Below are positions 1-9,279 of a DNA stretch of 64,000 nucleotides, one piece after another. The position numbers were made by a program, and so were the translations under genes. This stretch comes from Simmondsia chinensis (taxonomy: Eukaryota; Streptophyta; Magnoliopsida; Caryophyllales; Simmondsiaceae): assembly GCA_018398585.1 (NCBI GenBank), contig JAGTTD010000001.1, positions 4,714,501-4,778,500 on the forward strand. The letters are read 5' to 3'. How positions within the stretch are numbered: the stretch's first letter is position 1; each line of letters opens with the position of its first letter. The notes beneath the pieces were generated by a model. That model worked only from the letters and a program-made list of their open reading frames with translations, did not search any database and was not told the origin of the DNA.

Positions 1-475
1 TAATAGTTTCTCCTGTACGTACTGGGTAAGACACTAGATTCCTTGTTAGTGTCCCAATTTGTTATGTTTTCATGCATGTTGATGCTTATTGACTTTTGCT
101 ATGTGCTATGCCATCTAGGGCCGAGGAAAATGTCTTCAAGGAACCATCGTCACCGCATGTGGAAGGCGTTGAAAACTTATTGACATTGTTCGAGACAGTG
201 TGTAGTTTGGGGCAAGAGAGGAGGGATCCCAAGCCAAACCCCAAGTACAAAGGTGAGGAATGGACTGCGGAGGGTAAGAGCAAACGGGCAAAAATTACCC
301 ATCCTGGACCGGAGCCAGTTCTGCCCTTCAATCCATTCCAGCCTCCCTCCAACAAAGACATAGAAGATTTTGAAGATTTTTACAAAAGTTTCCACGCAAC
401 GGTCGCTAAGTGAGTGTGATTTTGCACGATGCTTTTTGATAATTTGTATGTAAATGTTTCTAGAATGTATCTTTC

Positions 476-1020
476 TTAGGTGTGTTTCAAGTAATTAGTG
501 GTGTCTGAAATAAAATCATACACTGTGTATGATGCACTATAATGGTATCAAGTGAACTTATTCAGGTGTATTTTAATTAATTAGTGGTAAATAATTTGTC
601 ATACACAATGTATGATAGGTTATAATGGCATAAAATCAACTTTTGCTGTTTTATTCAAGTAATTAGGGGTACAGTGGTCTGAAATCGAATCATACACTGG
701 GTATGATGCGTTTTAATGGTGTAAAATGATTTGATTCAGGTGTATTTTAAGCAATTAGTGGTCAATGACTTGGCATACACAATGTATGATAGGTTTTAAT
801 GGCATAAAATCAACTTTTGCTGGTTTTTTCAAGTAATTACTGTTAGTGTTCTAAAATCGAATCATACACTGTATATGATTCGTTATAATGGTGTAAAATG
901 AACTTATTCAGGTGTATTCCAAGCAATTAGTGGTAAAAGACTTGTCATACACAATGTATGATAGGTTTTAATGGCATAAAATCAGATTTTGCTGGTTTTT
1001 TCAAGTAATTACTGTTACAG
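476..1020 (+). repeat. Palindromic tandem array L1 inside the Ulp1-like intron
   Basis: Six to seven units of ~85-90 bp lie in the intron 410-1082. Two variants alternate: one has a TGAAATCGAATCATACAC palindrome context, the other CATACACAATGTATGATAGG. The cleanest palindrome is at 515-533. The reverse complement of this array matches the large array at 9280-11998 unit for unit, including the A/B alternation. Confidence 0.85.
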
Positions 1021-1279
1021 TGGTCTGAAATCATCTTTCTTATGGTATGCTTATATATCATGCTTGATATTGTATATTACAGAGATTTGAAGACCCCCTT
1101 TCCGTTACCTAATGATCAACGAATGGATTTCTCTGTTTTGACTGTGACGACGGGTCAATTTTGGTATCGGTTGAGAAACGAGGACGCCTGGCTTACTGAT
1201 GAGGTATATTTCCCATCACGATAGTTTTGCCGTGTGTCAACTAATAAGTAAAATCAACCTGTGTTAAATCGACTTATGT

Positions 1280-1450
1280 TATTGTGTATTAAGTAAGTAA
1301 GTGTTGTATTACTAGTCATACACCGTGTATGGTTGATGCTAAAGGTGTAAAATCAACCTGTGTTAGTGTGTTTTGATTAAAGAGTGGTGTATGATTAGTC
1401 ATAGGGTTGAGCTGTGTAAAATGAACTTGTTTATGTGTGTAAAATCAACT
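1280..1450 (+). repeat. Two degenerate palindromic repeat units in the second Ulp1-like intron
   Basis: The sequence around 1315-1335 (cataca...gtgtatgg) and 1385-1405 shows the same unit as the other arrays, in forward orientation, within the intron 1204-1479. Confidence 0.6.
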
Positions 1451-2055
1451 TGTCTCAACTAAATAGTTTTGAATCGCAGGAAATTGATGTAATTCTGCAC
1501 TACATTTTGGAGAAGAAACATCAGTGGCCAGAGCAATTCGACCAGAGGGCAACATGCGCGGACACAACTGTTGCTCCTCAATTTGGACCCCTACTAAAAC
1601 AGATTCAAAACAGTGGAATCCCGCTTGAGTCAGCTTTTACTGATTTTGATTCGTTGATCATTAAGTTCCTTGCCGGGGATGCCACGTATGGGGTCAGCTG
1701 CCACAACGTGGATCGGATATACATGGCCATTAATCAACCTAATCAACATTGGTTCCTTGTTGCCATCCATCTTAATGATTGGCGGATACAGGTATTTGAT
1801 TCCTTGTACTCCGCCAAATCCAGGGCAGCAAGATTAGAACATGTGGAACCAATTGCAAAATTGCTTCCACATGCTCTAGCGTTGGTTAATTTTTGGGATG
1901 TCCGAAAGGACCTCATACAGTTCAAGGGCAAGCCTTTCTCGGTAACTTACAACTGGAATGAATGTCCACAGCAAAGGGGGTATGACATCTACTTCCCATG
2001 CAATTTTACTATTCCATTCATTTGGACTTTTGGTTATGAAGTGGATGCAAAATAG

Positions 2056-2454
2056 TCATTACTTGCAATGATGTATAATTTCTGACTGTGGAATCTGTAT
2101 TAATATTAACTGCAGGTCAGACTGTGGAATTTTTGTTGTAAAGTTCATAGAATTTTTGCTGACCAAAGGACTGAGCATCTCCCAATGCACGCAAGAGCAG
2201 ATGGGGAAATTGCGGCTGTATACTTCTGTACACTTGTACAGACACGGAAGGAATAAACGGCTTCAAATGCATACATGTCAATAAAATTACGTTATTCATT
2301 ATACATTGTTTTCATTATATTGAAAGTTATATGTAATAAAAATGCATACTTATACCAAAGGATTTACATTGTATTCATTATATTGAAAGTTGTATGTAAT
2401 ATTGTATATTTCGATGTTGTTGTATGTTCCTATTGATGTATTCACACGTGCAAA
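2056..2454. other. 3' flank of the Ulp1-like gene, AT-rich, no gene seen
   Basis: This stretch follows the stop codon and holds no convincing coding sequence. It has a short internal repeat (cattatattgaaagtt at about 2313 and 2376) and several potential poly(A) signals (aataaa near 2252). Confidence 0.5.
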
Positions 2455-2890
2455 GGTTGTTATTAACCATTAAAACTCATCCTACACCGTTTATGATTGG
2501 TTATACACCACTAAGTACCTAAAACACAATTGTAGAACTTGATTTTTCACCCATATAACTCATCATACATAGCGTATTAATGGTGTGACACCAATAATTT
2601 CCAACAAACTTAAAAATACATGCACAACCCGTGATTTTACCATACATAAAACTCGTCATACACTGTGTATGATACGTAGAACTTGACACACATTAAAACC
2701 CTGCATACAATTTGTATGACAAACTGGACATATATAACTGCTGGAACTACATACAGTTGTCCCTCTGCATATGTTGTCTATAAAGTGCATCCACTGCATG
2801 CATACAAAGTTCAAGATCCTTATCATGCGGATGAACTTCACACCACTACAACTCATCATACACCGTACACCATGTGTGATTGATCATACA
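2455..2890 (-). repeat. Degenerate palindromic array L2, inverted orientation
   Basis: About five decayed units with cores such as catacactgtgtatgat (2656-2672) and catacaccgt...catgtgtgatt. They run in the orientation opposite to arrays L1 and L3, so 2455-4225 is itself a divergent pair of arrays. Confidence 0.65.
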
Positions 2891-3235
2891 CCACTAATTG
2901 CTTGGTAGGCCGTTGATGAAACATGATCCGTAGAAGTGCCACCTTTCTTTGTGTCTCAGCTGTCACTGGCCCACCGCCGCCGCTGCTAGAGCCACTTACA
3001 TTAGAAATTTAAACGGGTCGATATATTGAGGAATTCTATATGCTTGGCTTTCTGTCCATCTCATCCCTTTATAGGGGGAGAACCGTGGGAGAGGGGTATG
3101 ATAAAGTAGGTGGTAGTTGAGGTTATTAAATGTCTTGCTTGGTAGTCCATTATGACCCCTGAACATTCAATGTTCAACCACCAACCACCCCAACCGGTCA
3201 GCCTCATCCATATAAATCAACAAGAGCATTTATAT
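2891..3235. other. Spacer between arrays L2 and L3; possible short coding remnant on the minus strand
   Basis: This 345-bp stretch lacks the palindromic unit. On the minus strand 2915-3000 reads as a Gly/Ser-rich stretch followed by GPVTAETQRKVALLRIMF without a stop. That could be a decayed exon of the element, but no junction to the transposase can be shown. Confidence 0.25.
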
Positions 3236-4225
3236 TGCTTGGTACATAATTTTATTGATAGTTGTGGCAATTATAGTGTTTCAAATACTTAGTAGTGTTT
3301 TGCTTACCATACATAGTGTATGATGAGTCTTAATGGTGTGAAATCAACTTGTACAAGTGTGTTTCAAATACTTAGTGGTGTATGACTTACCATACTTAGT
3401 GTATGACAAGTATTAATGGTGTGAAATCAACTTGTACAAGTGTGTTTCAACTACTTAGTAGTGTATTACTTACCATACATAGTGTATGATGAGTTTTAAT
3501 GGTGTGAAGTCAACTTCTACAAGTGTGTTTCAACTACTTAGTGGTGTATGACTTACCATACATAGTGTATGATGAGTTTTAATGGTGTGAAATCAACTTC
3601 TACAAGTGTGTTTCAACTACTTAGTGGTGTATGACTTACCATACTTAGTGTATGACCAGTATTAATGGTGTGAAATCAACTTGTACAAGTGTGTTTCAAC
3701 TACTTAGTGGTGTATGACTTACCATACCTAGTGTATGACTAGTATTAATGGTGTGAAATCAACTTGTACAAGTGTGTTTCAAATACTTAGTGGTATATTA
3801 CTTACCATACATAGTGTACGATGAGTATTAATGGTGTGAAATCAACTTCTACAAGTGTGTTTCAACTACTTAGTGGTGTATTACCTACCATACATAGTGT
3901 ATGATGAGTATTAATGGTGTGAAATCAACTTGTACAAATGTGTTTTAACTACTTAGTGGTGTATGACTTACCATACTTAGTGTATGACCAGTATTAATGG
4001 TGTGAAATCAACTTGTACAAGTGTGTTTCAACTACTTAGTGGTGTATGAATTACCATACTTAGTGTATGATGAGTATTAACGGTGTGAAATCAACTTGTA
4101 CAAGTGTGTTTCAACTACTTAGTGGTGTATTACCTACCATACATAGTGTACGATGAGTATTAATGGTGTGAAATCAACTTGTACAAGTGTGTTTCAACTA
4201 CTTAGTGGTGTATGAATTACCTTTG
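3236..4225 (+). repeat. Palindromic tandem array L3, 11 units of 83 bp
   Basis: Cores start at 3308, 3391, 3474 and then about every 83 bp to 4136. Units are highly similar (cataca/ctTAGTGTATGA core, then TTAATGGTGTGAAATCAACTT, then a CTACTTAGTGGTGTATGA spacer). The array lies between the 3' ends of the two convergent genes, and its orientation is opposite to array R1 on the other side of the transposase. Confidence 0.93.
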
Positions 4226-4548
4226 ATGCTGATATGTGTGGCGATACACCATCCATGCATGTCGACATACATCGTAACACACTTGAAAAACACATCAACC
4301 ACTTAGAACACACAATTGGGACCAACTTCAAATCAATTCATTGACAGTTTTCATTACAGGAATATACAACAGTATGAAAAAATACACAATTTTCATTACC
4401 CTATTACATACACATCACAACCTTTCGATAATTTTCAGTACACTGGATACAACGTAAATCCTATGGTAATGTACAATGTAAATCCTATGGTAAAACGAAA
4501 TTATATAGGTATGTCACAAGTAAAATTTATACATTTGAAGACTGTAAG

Positions 4549-7363
4549 TTAATTTGGAGGAGGGACTTGAAATGGACAGCCGGAGTTGGATGAGGTGCAT
4601 TCGCCAATAGGATGCAGAGCAATTGGATTCTTGCACGTGGATCGGTTATGCCCGTGTTCCTTGCACCGACTGCACCTTTGATGAACACGCTCCTCACCGA
4701 CAGACGGAATCCTCCTCTTCCGCCTCCTCCCAGAAGAGGTTCTAACGTCGGGTGGAAGAAGATTCATGTCAGCTACATCACGCGGGATACGCCAGTCACT
4801 TATGTGCGGCATCGGGTAGACGACACTTCTATACGACTCGTACCAATTTTCTCTACTGTAGTACAGCGAGCACAGGTCGTACAGAGCATAAGGACTGTGC
4901 TGTACCACTGCTAACGCATACTCACATGGAAGCTGCTCAAGCTGAAACCTGCGGCAGGTACATGTCCAGAGCGACATATCTATTACAAAGTTTTTCTCCC
5001 CATCGATGACGTCGAACGTATGATCATGAGCTTGCAATATCTGCATTACCACAATAATAGACAAACGCGTCAAACAACCAAGGTGCATGCAAAATACAAA
5101 AATATGAGAAAAATAAAAAAAATTAAAAAAAACAACAAAACATAAGCAACGAAACACTCGAAGGGCACCAAAATTAGCGGATTTCACACTCGAAGAGCAC
5201 CAACATGCTATAAACATGCTTTGTAGTAGGGATTAAACATGGCAATATGTACGGAGCTTACCGTCATCGTTCTTGCTAACTTGAATCTGTCTTGTAATTT
5301 TTTTTCGACGTCGGGGGACATTGTACTGATGCAAGCTTCAGCCTTGGCTCTTTTTTCGTGAAACCACCTCTGCAACAGTAGCCTACACTCATCAACAAGG
5401 GCTGTAATTGGATAGCCACGTACCTTGACCAATACAGCATTCATGGATTCCGAAATGTTTGTCGTCTTTATGTTGTACCGATGACAAGGGGAGTGGGAAC
5501 GAGTCCACTTGTCCAGTCCCACATCTTTCAAGTAATCTTTAGCCCCGAGTACGGCACAACATAAACTGAAAAACAAACTATGGAATTCTTGAATGTTGTA
5601 TGCTTTGGCTGCTTTGTAGTAGTACTGATCCAAATGCTTCCTGTTGCTCTTGAATTTGGCCTTCAAGTTGTTCAGCAAGTGGTACATGCAGAGCCCATGA
5701 AATGTGACAGGGAAAAGTTCTTCCACCGCGCGTTGGATGCTTCGGTGTCTATCGGATACAATGACATGGCCAGCAGACTCTCCAGTTACTTCCTTCAACC
5801 TACTGAGGAACCAATGCCACGATGCATCATTCTTTGAATCACCGATGCCAATAGCAATCGAAAAAATTTGCTGGTTGGCATCGTGGCAAACGGCCATGAA
5901 TAGAACACTCCGGTACTTTCACTTTAGATGTGTTGCGTCAATGCTCACAACCGGCTGGCAAAACCGGTACCCATTAAGTGAAGCACCAAACGCAATGAAG
6001 AGGTACTGAAACCTACTTTCATCATTTGTCTGTAAATAAAATGTGGTACCGGGGTCAGTCTGTTTGAGGACTTGCAGATAGGCAGGCAAGAATGCATAGG
6101 ACTCTTCGGCCGTACCCAATCTAACATTGTCGTATGCAAACTCTGTCGCCCTCCAAGCAACATTGTAGCTGATATCGACACTGTAGCAACTGCGGATGTC
6201 ATCTATGACATCCCGTGGCTTGAACACTCTCCCGGGGTTCACAAGTTTCTTGCGGACGCACTCCCCGACGACCCAACTGGTTGCCTGCCTGTGTCTAACA
6301 GTGGTGAGATCGCTAGGGTGGTTGTGGTTCTTTTCTACTTTTGTAACCATCCAGCAGCCACCATCTGCTACACACGTAGCCCGAACCCTCCATGTGCAGC
6401 CCTCATGTGCGCAGCGGACAACCGTTAAGGATTTGTTCGACTTGTAGCTCCTGAATTCAAATTTTTCCCTAAGCGCAATCACTGCCAGGTTAGTCAACAA
6501 GTCCCTCTTCGTCATAAATATTTGATTGACTTCAATATCCTCAACCATCCGGCCCTGCGCATATACCCTGTTAATCCGGCTCCTCTCATCACCGGAGCCA
6601 GCCTCATCATCAGAACGAGGATCACCAGCAGCTTGGATGTCAGGGTGGACATTCGGTTGACCGCTGGGTTCCGCATTCCGTTCCAATTCAGGTTCGACAA
6701 TCAGAGGGTCTTCACGGGAAATATTACGATGCTCGTAAGTGTGCCCCTCTGGAGGTGAGGCATCAGGTACAGCCGGTTGCACCTGGGATAAATTGATATT
6801 GTCCAAATTATCCCATGCACTTTGATTGGAATTTTTCCAATCTCCACCTGTTGCTGTTGCCTCAACCGTCACAGTAGGCATGTTCAAATCTACATCAGAT
6901 GCATCTACACGGGCTGCTTCTTCCATCCCCGCATCCATACATCCACCAGAAGTCTCGGGAACCTCAGGGTGCGAACGGCCACTATTCTCGTCACCATCGG
7001 GAATTGTTTGAAAGGGAGTTCGTTGCCAATCGAAGCTAGGATTCCTGTCACCGGATGACTCTACAGTTACGATCAAAGGATGCTTCACCCTATCTTCTTT
7101 GGCTAGTGCCTTCCAAAACATAACGGACCTATCGTCAACGACATCGTACAAGGGCACGGCCGGAACGGCGGTGAAAGATTGCAAATGCATCTTTGAACCC
7201 GCATCCAACTGAGCACCAATCACCTCCGCCACAGTCCTTTGCAAACCAGCGAAGTCAGTTTTCTCATCCATAAAAATATAAGCCAATTTTTCACCAGTGT
7301 ACTTTGCCCTATCCCTAAAGTGGCCACCGTACAGAACGCATGCAATAGCAGCATCACCCATTA
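4549..7363 (-). pseudogene. MuDR/MULE transposase with one in-frame stop
   Basis: Two exons join in frame: 5262-7363 and 4549-5040 (intron 5041-5261), about 863 codons from the ATG at 7361. Domain order: an N-terminal PB1-like segment; an acidic linker; a MULE DNA-binding domain (CAHEGCTWRVRA and HNHPSD); the DDE core with Asp in SIDATHLK, Asp in VSDRHRSI and Glu in NISESMN; a SWIM finger; and a C-terminal CCHC knuckle (CSRCKEHGHNRSTC). In the family this protein binds terminal repeats and catalyses cut-and-paste transposition. Two lesions stand out: a TGA at 5919-5921 right after DATHLK, where relatives have Gly, and Tyr (4918-4920) replacing the SWIM histidine in LPCEY. The frame is otherwise open, so inactivation may be recent. 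Readthrough or a sequencing error at the TGA cannot be excluded. Confidence 0.93.
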
Positions 7364-7429
7364 CTGTGGACAAGAAAAAAACATGATATCAAAGCTAAAT
7401 TGACATGAAACACACTAGGGTGGAATGAA

Positions 7430-8720
7430 AGTACAACATTGAAACCACTAAAAACGGTGTATGATTGGTTTAAAACCATAATACACAAATAACACTACTT
7501 TAAGAAAGAATACATGTTGTATGATTTGCGTTACAGTCATAAACAAGTTCATCACACACCTTTTAAAGCAATCATACACGGTCTATGGTTAAGGATACCA
7601 CATTCTATACACGAAAGACACCAAAACAGGTTCATCCTAGACCAATCAAAGCTATCATACACGGTGTATGGTAAACCATACACCATTCTGTACTTGAAAG
7701 ACACCAAAATAAGTTCATCATACACCCTTTGAAGCTCTCATACACAGTGTATGGTTTAATATGCCCCATTATATATACAGTTAAAACCAATCATACACAA
7801 TGTATGATGGATTATTCACCATTAATTACTTAACATACACAAACACAGGTTGGTTATACACCATTAAACCCAATCCTATACAGTGTATGACTGATTATAC
7901 ACCATTAATTACTTAACATACACATACACAGGTTGGTTATACGCCATTAAACCCAATCATACACAGTGTATGGTTGCTTATAAACCACTAATTACTTAAA
8001 AAACGTCTGTACAAGTTGGTTATACACCATTAAACCCAATCCTATACAGTGTATGACTGATTATACACCATTAATTACTTAACATACACATACACAGGTT
8101 GGTTATACGCCATTAAACCCAATCCTACACAGTGTATGACTGATTATACACTATTAATTACTTAACATACACATACACAGGTTGGTTATACGCCATTAAA
8201 CCCAATCATACACAGTGTATGGTTGCTCATAAACCACTAATTACTTAAAAAACGTCTGCACAAGTTGGTTATACACCATTAAACCCAATCCTACACAGTG
8301 TATGATTGATTATACACCATTAATTACTTAACATACACATACACAAGTTGGTTATACACCATTAAAACCAATCATACACAGTGTATGATTGATTATACAT
8401 CACTAATTACTTAACACACACAAACACAAGTTGGTTATACACCATTAAACCCAATCCTACACAGTGTATGACTGATTATACACCATTAATTACTTAACAT
8501 ATACAAACACAAATTGATTTCACACCATTCAAACCTATCATACACGGTTTATGATAGATCATACAGCACTATTTACATGAAGCACACCTAAACAAGTTGA
8601 TTTCACACCATTAAAACCTACCATACACGATGTATGACTAATCATACACCACTAATGAGTTCAAATACACCAAAAGAAAGTTATAATACATCATTTAAAC
8701 CAATCATAAACCATAAACGA
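7430..8720 (-). repeat. Palindromic tandem array R1, about 17 units of ~83 bp
   Basis: Units have the form TTGGTTATACACCATTAA, then ACCCAATCATACACAGTGTATG, then ATTACTTAACATACACA. They are the reverse complement of the L3 unit structure. A block of about 250 bp (a trimer) is duplicated: the variant with ttgct(t/c)ataaaccact...aaaacgtctg occurs near 7972 and again near 8222. The array lies upstream of the transposase and possibly in its first intron. Confidence 0.92.
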
Positions 8721-8787
8721 CTTGTAACACACCGACCTCATAGGACAAGGATACATTAACGACAATGTCAGCAAATGGTCATGTTAC

Positions 8788-8971
8788 CTTCAATATCTGA
8801 TCTGAAAACCGTGAAATGTGTGTAAGGACTCAACGTTGAACCTACAGCAATGCCACGAAGCTTCAAACACGATCTTAAAACGGCTTCTTCTTCTTCTTCT
8901 TCCGAGGGCCCAATGTAGCAGATTGAGAGAAAAATAGACTTGGGGAATTCAGATTCAGAGAAAAGTAACAA
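8788..8971 (-). other. Possible 5' leader or first exon of the transposase gene
   Basis: A minus-strand open stretch ends at a good donor (GAAG|GTAAC, 8788/8787), and the transposase exon has an acceptor (TCCACAG|TAATGG) just before 7363. Joining them keeps frame (Asp-Ile-Glu-Val-Met-Gly-Asp). It contains a run of Glu codons (GAA/GAG, 8879-8898). It could be an untranslated leader instead. If the join is real, the ~1.4-kb intron is almost entirely palindromic repeats. Confidence 0.35.
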
Positions 8972-8984
8972 ATACCATGAATAA

Positions 8985-9275
8985 GAGGTGAGTAAATGGG
9001 CGGGAAATGAGAAGAAGGGAGGAATAGAGTGAGAAGCAAGTTACATGACATAAAGTAAAAATATGTACTTTTGCATTAAATGAAGAGAGAGAAAATGGAG
9101 TGGGGAGGGGCTAAAGTACAGTAATCGGCTGCGCATTAAATGAGGAGAGAGAAAGGGGACGGGTTTGGGGGGGGTGAATGGGAGGGCCTTTTTGAAGGAA
9201 AATCGTACGGATTACTTTACTCAAAATGTATATTTTTTTTCTAAATACACATCCCAAAAATACACAAATACACGC
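8985..9275. other. GA-rich spacer of the MULE with a copy of the right-end block
   Basis: It contains cattaaatgaggagagagaa followed by a G-rich run and ggtgaatgggagg (about 9134-9186). Nearly the same block occurs at 12148-12210 in direct orientation, so the 15-dimer array between them is flanked by ~60-bp direct repeats. No coding sequence is seen. It may hold the transposase promoter. Confidence 0.6.
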
Positions 9276-9279
9276 TGAT

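Larger units (their letters stand above)
119..2055 (+). pseudogene. Ulp1-like (C48) cysteine protease gene of the MULE, 5'-partial, probably catalytically dead
   Basis: Three exons join in one frame: 119-409, 1083-1203 and 1480-2055, all with GT-AG introns; earlier exons lie left of the window. Exon 3 carries the peptidase C48 core: a His-Trp pair in QHWFLVAIHL, an Asp in QVFDS, and a Gln-containing CPQQRGYD. Ulp1-family enzymes then have Cys-Gly (GxDCG), but here the codons after GYD (1987-1992) encode Ile-Tyr, so the nucleophile appears to be missing. In the family these proteins cleave SUMO-like conjugates, and MULE-borne copies are of unknown function. Both introns contain the MULE palindromic repeats. 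The gene converges on the transposase. A later Cys (YFPC) exists but is out of register with the motif. Family assignment is fairly sure; inactivity is inferred. Confidence 0.75.

Noticed and set aside
476..4225. CRISPR-like reading of the regular repeats
   Set aside because: The spacers are themselves conserved between units and the genome is a plant's; these are tandem satellite-like units.
8985..9275. Left terminal inverted repeat of the MULE inside the window
   Set aside because: The block shared with 12148-12210 is in direct, not inverted, orientation and lacks the GGGAAATCC end, so it is not the opposite terminus.
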